This document shows, piece after piece, positions 6,339-13,986 of a stretch of DNA of 64,000 nucleotides. Made by a program: the position numbers and the translations under genes. The stretch comes from Coprobacter secundus (GTDB lineage: Bacteria > Bacteroidota > Bacteroidia > Bacteroidales > Coprobacteraceae). The notes beneath the pieces were generated by a model. That model was not told the DNA's origin, did not search any database, and saw nothing but the letters and a program-made list of their open reading frames with translations. Positions within the stretch are counted from its first letter, which is position 1; the number at the start of each line of letters is the position of its first letter. Where the stretch lies: the NCBI GenBank assembly GCA_000803105.1, contig JTDA01000016.1, positions 1 through 64,000 on the forward strand, in the 5' to 3' direction.

Positions 6339-8346
6339 CGGCTTGTCGGTGTTCAAGCACTACCTGCCCGGTAACTGGCGCATCGGTCGGAACTTCCTCA
6401 ATCCGCTGTACGAGGACAGCAAGGCTTCCTGCAACATTTACTTTGACCGACACAGCGGCATGTACAAGATGAAGGACTTCGGCGATGACCGTTACAGCGG
6501 CGACTGCTTTTTCCTCGTGGGGCAACTGAAAGGGCTGGACTGCAACCGGGCTTCGGACTTCATCGAGATACTGGCGACCATCGACCGTGATTTGGGATTG
6601 GGACTGGCTGCGGGCACTCCGATAGCCATACCCCAAACGAACCATAACCGGAAAGTATCAAGCAAGAGCGAAGAAACCTCCGAAAAGCCCGCCAAGCCCT
6701 ACCAGTTCCGGGAACAGAAGTTCACCCCCGCCGAACTGGAATACTGGCGGCAATACGGCATCACGCCCGAACTGCTGGAGCGGTACAAGGTCTGTTCACT
6801 CCGGGAATACCGCAGCGAAACGGTGGAGGGGAAGCCATACGCCTACATTTCATCAGCGGCAGAACCGATGTACGGCTACAAGGGAAAACAGCATATCAAG
6901 CTGTACCGACCGTTCTCCACGCCCCGCTTCTTCTACGGCGGCAGCTTCGGCGAGAACTATTGCTTCGGGTTGGAACAACTGCCCGCCAAAGGCGATACAT
7001 TATTCATCACGGGCGGCGAGAAAGACGTGCTTTCGCTGGCGGCGCATGGTTTCCATGCCATCTGCTTCAACAGCGAAACGGTAACTATTCCGGCAAACCT
7101 GATTTTCAGGCTGTCTTTCCGCTTCAAACACATTGTCCTGCTCTATGATACAGACAAGACGGGCAGGGAAAGTGCCTGCAAGCAAGAAAAGTCATTGGCG
7201 GAGTTTGGCGTGAAACGCCTGTTACTTCCGCTTCCGGGTACGAAAGAGGAAAAGGACATCTCCGACTACTTCAAAGCCGGGAACACCCGTGAGGATTTCC
7301 TGAAACTGTTCATCGAATTTTTAGACAACCTGTATAGCGACACACTCATCATGCTTAAATCGTGCGAGATAGACTTCAATAACCCGCCTGCCAAAGCGCA
7401 GGTGATTATCTCGGCGGGCGATGTCCCGCTGGGTACGCAAGGCAACCTGTTCGGCATCACGGGCGGCGAGGGAACGGGCAAGAGCAACTATGTAGCCGCC
7501 ATCGTGTCGGGCTGCGTATGCCCGGCGGATGCGGAGATAGACACGCTCGGCATCCACGTAACACCCAACAATAGGCGCAAGGCGGTCTTGCTCTATGACA
7601 CCGAACAGTCGGAAGTACAGCTTTTCAAGAACGTGAGCAACCTGCTGGCACGGGCAAAGCTGCCCGGCAAGCCGGACGAACTGAAAGCCTTCTGCCTGAC
7701 GGGGATGTCCCGGAAAGAACGCCTGAACGCCATCGTGCAGAGCATGGACAAGTTCTATTACCAATATGGCGGCATCCAACTGGTGGTCATTGACGGCATC
7801 GCCGACCTTGTAAAGAGTGCCAACGATGAAGCGGAAAGCGTGGCGGTGATAGACGAACTCTATCGGCTGGCGGGCATCTACAACACCTGCATCCTGTGCG
7901 TGTTGCACTTTGTCCCCAACGGATTGAAACTGCGTGGGCATCTGGGCAGCGAACTGCAACGCAAAGCGGCTACCATCCTTTCCATCGAGAAGGACGAAGA
8001 ACCCACGCAGTCGGTGGTGAAAGCCCTTAAAGTGCGAGACGGAAGCCCGCTGGACGTGCCGCTGATGCTGTTCGCTTGGGACAAGGGAGCCGGGATGCAC
8101 GTGTACAAGGGCGAGAAACCCCGTGAGGAAAAGGAGAAACGCAAGGAAAGGGAACTGGTGGGCGTAGCCCGCGATATTTTCGGCAGGCAGACACACATCA
8201 CCTACATAGACCTTTGCGAGCAGTTGCAACAGGTCTTGGACATCAAGGAGCGGACAGCCAAAAGCTACATCCGCTTCATGCGGGAGCGGGAAATCATCCT
8301 GAAAGACCCGGCGAACCAGAGTTATTTCATGATTGGTCTCATTTAA
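6301..8346 (+). CDS. ICE primase-helicase (Toprim plus RecA-like ATPase)
   Basis: A 681-residue protein. Residues about 1-95 resemble a CHC2-primase-like N-domain (SCNIYFDRHSGMYKMKDFG). About 225-300 is a Toprim core with the glutamate motif (TLFITGGEKDVLSLAAHG) and the DTD motif (VLLYDTDKTGRESA). About 375-590 is a RecA/DnaB-like ATPase with Walker A GGEGTGKSN and Walker B-like LVVIDGIADL. Together these suggest priming and unwinding of the ICE during its replicative stage. The start overlaps the preceding HTH gene and the next small HTH gene follows after 11 bases, so it lies in the excision operon, comparable in position to orf3 of CTnDOT. Confidence 0.88.
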   Translation: MLRKEEILERTNNGLSVFKHYLPGNWRIGRNFLNPLYEDSKASCNIYFDRHSGMYKMKDFGDDRYSGDCFFLVGQLKGLDCNRASDFIEILATIDRDLGLGLAAGTPIAIPQTNHNRKVSSKSEETSEKPAKPYQFREQKFTPAELEYWRQYGITPELLERYKVCSLREYRSETVEGKPYAYISSAAEPMYGYKGKQHIKLYRPFSTPRFFYGGSFGENYCFGLEQLPAKGDTLFITGGEKDVLSLAAHGFHAICFNSETVTIPANLIFRLSFRFKHIVLLYDTDKTGRESACKQEKSLAEFGVKRLLLPLPGTKEEKDISDYFKAGNTREDFLKLFIEFLDNLYSDTLIMLKSCEIDFNNPPAKAQVIISAGDVPLGTQGNLFGITGGEGTGKSNYVAAIVSGCVCPADAEIDTLGIHVTPNNRRKAVLLYDTEQSEVQLFKNVSNLLARAKLPGKPDELKAFCLTGMSRKERLNAIVQSMDKFYYQYGGIQLVVIDGIADLVKSANDEAESVAVIDELYRLAGIYNTCILCVLHFVPNGLKLRGHLGSELQRKAATILSIEKDEEPTQSVVKALKVRDGSPLDVPLMLFAWDKGAGMHVYKGEKPREEKEKRKERELVGVARDIFGRQTHITYIDLCEQLQQVLDIKERTAKSYIRFMREREIILKDPANQSYFMIGLI

Positions 8347-8357
8347 TCCGGCGGCTT

Positions 8358-8636
8358 ATGTATATCGACAAGGAAAACTTCGAGGCATGGATGGAGCGCA
8401 TCATGGACAGGCTCGACATGCAGGACAAAAAGATAGACCGCCTGCTGAACAGCCAGAACTGCTTGGACGGTGAAAAACTGCTCGACAATCAGGACTTGTG
8501 CTTTCTGCTCAAAGTGAGCGTCAAGACCTTGCAGCGTTACCGGAAGAAAGGCATACTGCCCTACCTGCTGCTGGACGGGAAGTATTATTACCGGGCAAGC
8601 GACATACACAAGCTGATTCGTGAGCGCACGGATTAG
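8358..8636 (+). CDS. Second excisionase-like HTH protein (Xis2d type)
   Basis: 92 residues from ATG 8358. A longer frame is open back to 8214 but it only overlaps the primase-helicase gene. A helical N-terminus (FEAWMERIMDRLDMQDKKIDRLL) precedes an excisionase/MerR-type HTH: NQDLCFLLKVSVKTLQRYRKKGILPY and YYYRASDIHKLI. The same architecture as the protein at 5979 suggests an old duplication. It is the last gene of this operon, ending before the terminator at 8666. Confidence 0.85.
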   Translation: MYIDKENFEAWMERIMDRLDMQDKKIDRLLNSQNCLDGEKLLDNQDLCFLLKVSVKTLQRYRKKGILPYLLLDGKYYYRASDIHKLIRERTD

Positions 8637-8665
8637 CGGGTGTTTTTATCATCGTTCAATTATGT

Positions 8666-8700
8666 AATCCTGTTTTGTCGCGAGACAAGGCAGGATTTTT
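8666..8700 (+). terminator. Intrinsic terminator of the excision operon
   Basis: Stem AATCCTG (8666-8672) / CAGGATT (8691-8697) with an inner stem TTGTC (8675-8679) / GACAA (8684-8688) around GCGA, followed by a run of six T. Confidence 0.88.
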
Positions 8701-8733
8701 TGGTCTCATGCCAAATTGTTCCGGTTATTTGAT

Positions 8734-8741
8734 TAACTTTG
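8734..8741 (+). promoter_or_regulatory. Probable promoter -7 box for the folded element
   Basis: TAACTTTG matches the Bacteroidota -7 consensus TANNTTTG. A TTG lies upstream but its spacing is short, so only the -7 box is convincing. Predicted transcription start is near 8748, between the terminator at 8666 and the folded RNA. Confidence 0.5.
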
Positions 8742-8830
8742 CAAAAGTTACATAGAGAATAACGGCGACGGGCGGCATCTTGCCGTGCTTTCGTCTTTAT
8801 ATATAACATATACGTTCGCCGAACGTCCCA

Positions 8831-8956
8831 ATGCGAAAACTGGCACTTTTCAAAATGAGGGGATATTCAGCGCAGGATATGCTATGCCTTGTCATAGCGT
8901 GGTCTTGCCTGTTTCCTCATTTGGGTATGCCAGTACCTCGCATTGAAGCAGTGTAA
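8831..8956 (+). CDS. Possible 41-residue hydrophobic peptide inside the folded RNA
   Basis: ATG 8831 opens a 41-codon frame ending at TAA 8954-8956. It encodes a basic start (MRKLALFKMRGY), then a hydrophobic stretch with MLCLVIAWSCLFPHLGM, then PVPRIEAV. The start codon is part of a 7-bp helix with 8938-8944, near the end of the same frame, and the stop lies in the terminator hairpin. A short hydrophobic peptide on an mRNA whose start is paired with its 3' end is the arrangement of type I toxins such as Hok. No antisense RNA is identified, and the frame may be open by chance. Confidence 0.3.
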   Translation: MRKLALFKMRGYSAQDMLCLVIAWSCLFPHLGMPVPRIEAV

Positions 8957-8975
8957 GAGCCACGCTTCTTTTTTT
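8945..8975 (+). terminator. Intrinsic terminator of the folded element
   Basis: Stem GAAGC-GTG (8945-8949, 8951-8953) / CAC-GCTTC (8961-8968), with A8950 bulged and loop TAAGAGC, followed by seven T. Confidence 0.85.
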
Positions 8976-9029
8976 AGGTCTTGGCGGACAGTTGGATAGG
9001 AATTATTAAACTGTTAAATACCGGATAAG

Positions 9030-9542
9030 ATGAAACAAGTAAAAGCGCACATCGCCGTATCTCTGGACGGGCATATAGCCACGTTGGACAATGAACTGGA
9101 CTGGTTGCCCGGTAAAATAAAAACTATCGTCGGCAAACACTGTCAGGAAGCCGACTGCCTGCTCATGGGAGCGAACACCTACAACTATATCTTTGAGCAT
9201 TGGGGAGGGTGGCCGTACAAAAGCCAGCGGTCTTTTGTCGTGTCGCACCACGATACCAATGTCACGCCGGGCTGCGGCGTGGAGTTCCTGACCGAAGAAC
9301 CGCTGCGCAGAGTCTATGAGCTGAAACAGGCGCATGACATATTGGTGGTGGGCGGCGGCAAACTGCTTACCTCGCTGATAAAAGCCGAACTGTTGGACTG
9401 TCTGACCCTATACACCGTCCCGGTGATGGTGGGCAAAGGCATCGGTTTCATCGGGGAAACCTTCGGCTCTAAATGGAAACTGTCGGAAAGCGGGGTACTG
9501 GATGGCGGGGTTGTTCGTTCAACCTACTTGTTTGAGGGATAG
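9030..9542 (+). CDS. Dihydrofolate reductase-family (RibD C-terminal-like) reductase
   Basis: A 170-residue protein with the DHFR/RibD C-terminal fold: N-terminal VKAHIAVSLDGHIATLDNELDWL, a LLMGANTYNYI segment, and the NADPH-binding HDILVVGGGKLLTSLIKAELLDCLTLYTVPVMVGKG at about residues 105-140. These proteins use NADPH to reduce pteridine- or riboflavin-like substrates; the substrate here is unknown. It is a frequent passenger of Bacteroidales ICEs. It lies alone on the plus strand, 54 bases after the terminator of the folded element, and converges with the topoisomerase gene. Confidence 0.88.
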   Translation: MKQVKAHIAVSLDGHIATLDNELDWLPGKIKTIVGKHCQEADCLLMGANTYNYIFEHWGGWPYKSQRSFVVSHHDTNVTPGCGVEFLTEEPLRRVYELKQAHDILVVGGGKLLTSLIKAELLDCLTLYTVPVMVGKGIGFIGETFGSKWKLSESGVLDGGVVRSTYLFEG

Positions 9543-9547
9543 AAGAT

Positions 9548-9572
9548 GCGCCCGGCTTTGTTCTCCGGGCGC
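9548..9572. terminator. Hairpin between convergent genes
   Basis: A perfect 8-bp stem GCGCCCGG (9548-9555) / CCGGGCGC (9565-9572) with a 9-base loop lies between the reductase and exc. It has no good T run on either strand, so termination is plausible but not certain. Confidence 0.5.
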
Positions 9573-9602
9573 AAACCGTTGGATTGCCATCGGCAAAACG
9601 GG

Positions 9603-11687
9603 TTACTTCTTCGGTTTTCCTTTCTTCTCCGGGAACGAGAAAGCGACATTGAACTGTTCGTCCAGCACCAGCGAAGCGTCGAAAGCCTTGCCGTTCTTGC
9701 CCTTGAAGCCTTTAATCAGCCCGGTCTTGCGTTTCGTCACCAGTTCGACAATCTGTTTATCTGTAAGTTGTTTGTCGCACTTGCTGCGGAATATGGTCAG
9801 CGTACAGTCCACGTTGGAACACTTCGCCACTTTCGGGTAGAACAGGATGCGCCCGCTGCCGCACTTGGGACACGGGCAGGTCTCGCCGCTGGCGAAGGAC
9901 AACTGCACCGACAACAGTTCCGCCGTGATTTGGGCGGCGTACACCTCGATGCCCTTGCGGAACGTGTCGGCATCCATGCTGCCCGCTTCTATCTTGGCGA
10001 GGGCGGTTTCCCACATGCCCGTCATCTCCACATCGGCAATCTTCTTGTCCTTGACAATCCGGTAAACGGCAAGTCCTTTGTCGGTCGGCACAAGGTTCTT
10101 CTTCTCCCGCACGATGTACTGGCGGGCAAACAGTGTCTCGATAATCGCCGCACGGGTGGCTGGCGTACCTATCCCGGCATCTTTCAGGCTGGCTTTCAGT
10201 TCGGCATCCTCCAGTTCCTTCCCGGCGTTTTCCATTGTCGCCAACAGGCTGCTTTCCGTGTGCAGCGGTTTCGGCTTGGTCTGCTTTTCGAGCAGATCCA
10301 CGCCGGAAAGCGGCAAGGTCTGTCCCTCTTGAAGCGGCGGCAGGGTGGCGGTATCTTCATCTTCGGTGTCCTGCTCACTGAACACGGCACGCCAACCCGC
10401 TGTTTTCATCACAGCTCCTTTTACCGTGAAACCGGTATCTCCGGCGGACAACAAGGCGGTGGTAACGTCTTTCACGCACTTGCCCGAAAAGGCTTCCAGC
10501 ATACGCCCGGCTACCATTTCATAAATAGCCCGTTCGTCTTTTGAAAGTTCGCCCGGCAGGTTCTCGGTAACAATCAGGGCATGATGGTCAGTTACTTTAC
10601 CATCATTCACGCTGCGGCGGTTCAGGGTTGCGCCATCCAGCCCGGCGGCATATCCGGCAAAACGTGGGTATCGCTCCAAAAGGGCGATGCGTTCCGGCAT
10701 TTCCTCGAAAACATCCTCCGAAATATAACGGCTTCCGGTTCTCGGATAAGACATCACTTTCTTCTCGTACAGGCTCTGCGCTATGGAAAGCGTCTTGTCC
10801 GCCGAGAAGTTCAATTTCGTATTGGCTTCCTTTTGCAGCGTGGTCAGGTCGTACAGAAGCGGCGATTCTTGGGCGGTTTCTTTCCTTTCAACGGACTTCA
10901 CTGTAAGCTGCCCGGCATCCTTTACCCGTTGCAGAGCGGCTATGGCCTCAGGCTGCTGTTCCCACTTGACGGTCGATTGGGCGGTGAAACCAATCCCTCC
11001 ACTGGCGGTACTGGCTCTGAGTTGCCAAAATTTGGTCGGGACGAAATTCTTGTTCTCCAAATAGCGGTCGCATATCATCATCAGTGTAGGTGTCTGCACC
11101 CTGCCTAGCGAGAACACGCCCTGCCCGGCGGCTACGCTCAACGCTTGGGTGGCGTTTATCCCTATCAGCCAGTCCGCTTCGCTGCGGGACTTGGCGGCAA
11201 GATAAAGGTTGTCGTAACGTTCGCCCGGCTGCAAGTTCTCCATGCCCTCCCGGATTTCCCTGTCGGTCAGGCTGCTTATCCACAGGCGGACAAAAGGCTT
11301 GCGGCAGTCCAGATAATGGAAGATATAGCGGAAGATTAACTCGCCCTCACGCCCGGCATCGGTGGCGACAATAATCCGGTCGCATTGGTCGAACACTTCC
11401 TTAATCACTTTCAACTGCTTCAACACACCGGGGTCTGCCTTGTATCCTTTCTCGGCTTTCGCCTGACGGGGGATTAGCCGGAAGTCCGCCGGGATTATCG
11501 GCAGGCTCTCCCTGCGGAAGTTCGCCACGCCGTAGGCTTCGGGCATGGCAAGCTGGATGAGATGCCCGAATGCCCATGTTACCATATAGCCGTTGCCGGA
11601 AAGATACCCGTCATTCCTCTGTGTTGCCCCGATGATGCGGGCGATGTCCTTAGCCACGCTGGGCTTTTCTGCTATTAGTGCTATCAT
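9603..11687 (-). CDS. exc: Exc-type DNA topoisomerase III
   Basis: A 694-residue type IA topoisomerase. The N-terminal Toprim domain has EKPSVAKDIA at about residue 8 and DAGREGE at 110-116. The active-site tyrosine is Tyr314 in the MSYPRTGSRYI motif. A central decatenation domain follows, and a C-terminal zinc finger with four Cys lies at about 625-650 (CPCPKCGSGRILFYPKVAKC). In CTnDOT the homologous Exc is a topoisomerase encoded by the excision operon and needed for excision in vivo. Here it lies on the minus strand, 24 bases downstream of the DUF4099/DUF3945 gene, separated from the xis-like genes by the folded element and the reductase. Confidence 0.92.
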   Translation of the reverse strand: MIALIAEKPSVAKDIARIIGATQRNDGYLSGNGYMVTWAFGHLIQLAMPEAYGVANFRRESLPIIPADFRLIPRQAKAEKGYKADPGVLKQLKVIKEVFDQCDRIIVATDAGREGELIFRYIFHYLDCRKPFVRLWISSLTDREIREGMENLQPGERYDNLYLAAKSRSEADWLIGINATQALSVAAGQGVFSLGRVQTPTLMMICDRYLENKNFVPTKFWQLRASTASGGIGFTAQSTVKWEQQPEAIAALQRVKDAGQLTVKSVERKETAQESPLLYDLTTLQKEANTKLNFSADKTLSIAQSLYEKKVMSYPRTGSRYISEDVFEEMPERIALLERYPRFAGYAAGLDGATLNRRSVNDGKVTDHHALIVTENLPGELSKDERAIYEMVAGRMLEAFSGKCVKDVTTALLSAGDTGFTVKGAVMKTAGWRAVFSEQDTEDEDTATLPPLQEGQTLPLSGVDLLEKQTKPKPLHTESSLLATMENAGKELEDAELKASLKDAGIGTPATRAAIIETLFARQYIVREKKNLVPTDKGLAVYRIVKDKKIADVEMTGMWETALAKIEAGSMDADTFRKGIEVYAAQITAELLSVQLSFASGETCPCPKCGSGRILFYPKVAKCSNVDCTLTIFRSKCDKQLTDKQIVELVTKRKTGLIKGFKGKNGKAFDASLVLDEQFNVAFSFPEKKGKPKK

Positions 11688-11711
11688 AGTTCCTTGCTTT
11701 TTAAGAGGTCA

Positions 11712-13028
11712 TTACATTTTCATTCCTTTGGATTTCTTGGGCTTGTCCGCTTTCAGGGCTTTGTCCTGCGTTTTCTCTTGCTTCTCTTTCTGTTTGGCGG
11801 TGGGCTTGTCCTGACCCTGTTTCAGCGGCTCTTGGGTCTGCTTGGTGGCTTCGTTGGTCTTGCCCTCCGTATTGACCGCTACCTGTGTCCGGCTCTCGGC
11901 GGCTGGGGTAACGTCCTTCGCCTGCACCTTGTCGGGGGACTTCCCTTGTGCGCCGGGCTGCACATGCCCGTTGAACTCCACGCCCTTTTCATCCTTTACT
12001 CCGGCTACCTGTTGCGTGGGCTGTTGTCCCTGCTGCAAGGCTTGCACGGCTGACCTCGGCAGGAACTCCAAGCCACGCTCCACCGCACTGACTTGAAGGT
12101 AGGCACTGCGCCTTGTCCCGTCCTTGAATTGCAGGTTTTCCATCTTGACCGCTTTCCCGGCTTCAAAGGCGGCTTTCTGCTCCGGGCTCACTTTCACGCC
12201 GCAAACGGCATCGGGACATTTCCATTTGTCAGCCCGCATGTACTCCAGTTCGTGCGTGTACCTGTCCCGGCTGATGAATACGGGGATTTGCTCCCCGCTT
12301 TTCGGGTCTTTGATTTGTGCGATGTTTCCCAAATTGCCCGTGCTTTGCAGGGTAGTCTGTTCTTGCTTGGAAAACTCGTGCCCGTTATACGGGCGTTGCA
12401 ACAACTTCTCGTCCTGCTGTACGCCATGCAACTTGGGTACTACCGTTCCGTCCTTCGCTTGATAGAAAGAGAGCTTGACATCGGTCGGTTTGAGGTAGAA
12501 ACCGCCTATACCGCCCGAAACAGTGTAGGTGTTACGGGACTTGTAGCCACGCATCACCCGGTCGAAGTCCTTCGTGTTTTTCAGGGTCTCGGCGGTGATG
12601 CCCACTTTTTTCAGGCTCTCCCAATCAATCTTCGCCGGGTCGAAGCGGTAGCCCTGCTTGGATTCCGGGTTGTCCGGTTTCGGTACACGGAGTGCTTCCG
12701 TCTGCCTGTCGCCCTCCGGCGTGGGGTTGCGGTGGTTGTCCTCGATAGCCTTCGCGTTTTGTTCCACCTCCGATGCCTTGCAGCGGAACAACGCCAGCCC
12801 TTCGGTATCCTGAAACTTGCGGTAGAAGTTGGCGACAAGGTTGCTGATGATGTCGCCGTTCTTGTCCACCTGCATGAACTCGCCGCCCTGTATCGGCGGC
12901 ACAGTCTGCAAGTTGCCCTCCTTGTCGAATCCTTTAACGGCACTCACTTTCCCCTGCTGTTTGTCCAAGACCAGCAGCACGTCCTTTTCCTGCCCCTCTG
13001 TGGGCGGGGTCATTCTGTTTTCGCTCAT
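11712..13028 (-). CDS. DUF4099/DUF3945 domain protein of Bacteroidales ICEs
   Basis: A 438-residue cytoplasmic protein without membrane segments. The N-terminal 60 residues (KDVLLVLDKQQGKVSAVKGFD) and the DUF4099-like part (about 125-190, IDWESLKKVGITAETLKN) precede DUF3945-like segments (GYKSRNTYTV...; GEQIPVFISRDRYTHELEYM). From about 340 the sequence is low-complexity, Lys/Gln/Pro-rich and ends KKSKGMKM. The function is not established. The family is almost always encoded just upstream of the topoisomerase, as here, so a shared role in DNA processing is inferred. Domain names are from memory of the family pattern. Confidence 0.8.
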   Translation of the reverse strand: MSENRMTPPTEGQEKDVLLVLDKQQGKVSAVKGFDKEGNLQTVPPIQGGEFMQVDKNGDIISNLVANFYRKFQDTEGLALFRCKASEVEQNAKAIEDNHRNPTPEGDRQTEALRVPKPDNPESKQGYRFDPAKIDWESLKKVGITAETLKNTKDFDRVMRGYKSRNTYTVSGGIGGFYLKPTDVKLSFYQAKDGTVVPKLHGVQQDEKLLQRPYNGHEFSKQEQTTLQSTGNLGNIAQIKDPKSGEQIPVFISRDRYTHELEYMRADKWKCPDAVCGVKVSPEQKAAFEAGKAVKMENLQFKDGTRRSAYLQVSAVERGLEFLPRSAVQALQQGQQPTQQVAGVKDEKGVEFNGHVQPGAQGKSPDKVQAKDVTPAAESRTQVAVNTEGKTNEATKQTQEPLKQGQDKPTAKQKEKQEKTQDKALKADKPKKSKGMKM

Positions 13029-13111
13029 AAATCATTGAAATTAAACGGTTGCGGGAATAGTCCCGTCCAAAGGTAGCGACTAAATATGCTATATTTTGAC
13101 GGATGGCAAGG

Positions 13112-13150
13112 GGTGTCCGGCTTTGTCCGGTGGTGGGTTGATTTGTCCGG
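13112..13150 (+). repeat. TGTCC repeat cluster, copy 1
   Basis: GGTGTCCGGCTTTGTCCGG (13112-13130), ten bases, then ATTTGTCCGG (13141-13150). The same 19 bases with the same spacing to a third TTTGTCC occur inverted at 20657-20693. It lies in the 247-base spacer between the DUF3945 gene and abiEi. Confidence 0.75.
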
Positions 13151-13217
13151 ATATAATAAATCTCCAACTGGCGGTTGGATGAATTGAATGCGTCTTCGGC
13201 AAAATATTTGTTATGTT

Positions 13218-13249
13218 TTTGCATGTAATTACATAATATATTATCTTTG
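13218..13249 (+). promoter_or_regulatory. Promoter of the abiE pair
   Basis: TTTG at 13218-13221, a 20-base spacer, then TATCTTTG at 13242-13249 form a full-consensus Bacteroidota promoter. It lies 26 bases before the abiEi start codon. The spacer holds the palindrome-like ATGTAATTACAT, a possible binding site for autoregulation. Confidence 0.85.
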
Positions 13250-13275
13250 CATCGGAAACAACGGAGATTAAAGAG

Positions 13276-13977
13276 ATGGCTTCATTCAGGAAAGAAATAC
13301 TTGGGCAGATTGAACGGATAGATGCCGGGCGTATATTCACGTTCCGGGATTTGTCGTTCGATACGGAAAAGACTGCCAATGTTGCGGTGCTGCTCTCCGA
13401 ACAGAGCCGCAAAGGGGTATTGGTACGGGTTGAAAAAGGTGCGTACTACCGTCCCAAAAAATCTGTGCTGGGGCTGGGAAAGCTGCCTGTCTATCAAGAT
13501 GAACAGTTCCGTTACCTGACTAAAAAACTAAACGGTTATATCACGGGTGCTTATGTCTATAATAAAATGGGGCTGACCGAACAGGTTGCCACGACCATAA
13601 CGATAGCCACTCCAAATCCGGTACGGCGTTTTCGTTTCAAGAACTTGGACGTGGAGTGCGTGAAAGCCTACTGCATGGACTGTTCGGATAAAAGCCTTGT
13701 GCCGTACTTGCGGTTGCTCGATGCGATAAAGGACATGAAACGCATACCCGGAACAACCGGGCAGGACATCTACAACCGGGTCAAAAGCCAATATTTCAAC
13801 GGGTATAGCCTGCCGGAACTGAAAAAAATAGTATCTTTGGCAAAAAGTTACCCGCCACGTGTCAGAAAGACGGTTACGGACATACTGGGCGACATCGGGC
13901 AAACCGTGCTGCAAGCGGAAATGGCAAAGACGCTCCTTCCCACGACACGGTTCAACTTGGATTACAGAACAGCATAA
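13276..13977 (+). CDS. AbiEi-type antitoxin
   Basis: A 233-residue protein with a winged HTH at the N-terminus (residues about 1-60: FRKEILGQIERIDAGRIFTFRDL ... VLVRVEKGAYYRP) and a C-terminal domain typical of AbiEi/DUF6088 antitoxins. AbiEi represses its own operon and, in the type IV model, counteracts the toxin without binding it. The toxin gene begins nine bases downstream, so they are co-transcribed from the promoter at 13218. The pair is inserted between the topoisomerase operon and the mob genes, so it is cargo and may also stabilise the ICE. Confidence 0.85.
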   Translation: MASFRKEILGQIERIDAGRIFTFRDLSFDTEKTANVAVLLSEQSRKGVLVRVEKGAYYRPKKSVLGLGKLPVYQDEQFRYLTKKLNGYITGAYVYNKMGLTEQVATTITIATPNPVRRFRFKNLDVECVKAYCMDCSDKSLVPYLRLLDAIKDMKRIPGTTGQDIYNRVKSQYFNGYSLPELKKIVSLAKSYPPRVRKTVTDILGDIGQTVLQAEMAKTLLPTTRFNLDYRTA

Positions 13978-13986
13978 GGAAGAAAT

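Larger units (their letters stand above)
8748..8975 (+). ncRNA. Strongly folded small transcript with its own terminator
   Basis: Three hairpin modules follow the -7 box. First, CGGCA (8773-8777) / TGCCG (8781-8785) closed further by GACG/CGTC. Second, ACGTTC (8812-8817) / GAACGT (8821-8826). Third, a long imperfect hairpin of three stacked helices: 8830-8836 with 8938-8944, 8839-8845 with 8928-8934, and 8853-8860 with 8915-8922. Inside it are CAGG/CCTG (8873/8908) and GCTATG (8881-8886) / CATAGC (8893-8898). A terminator at 8945-8975 ends it. I do not recognise the family. It could be a regulatory RNA (CTnDOT encodes RteR, a transfer-repressing small RNA, elsewhere) or the mRNA of the small reading frame at 8831. 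Confidence 0.6.

Noticed and set aside
8640..9029. Retron or group II intron
   Set aside because: No reverse transcriptase gene is near and no intron domain V-like motif is seen; a small folded transcript explains the region better.
9546..10544. Long plus-strand frame opposite exc
   Set aside because: It is the complement of the topoisomerase gene, rich in His, Arg and Phe, typical of antisense frames in GC-rich DNA.
12093..13076. 327-codon plus-strand frame opposite the DUF3945 gene
   Set aside because: Antisense frame of a GC-rich gene with no recognisable domain and no promoter.
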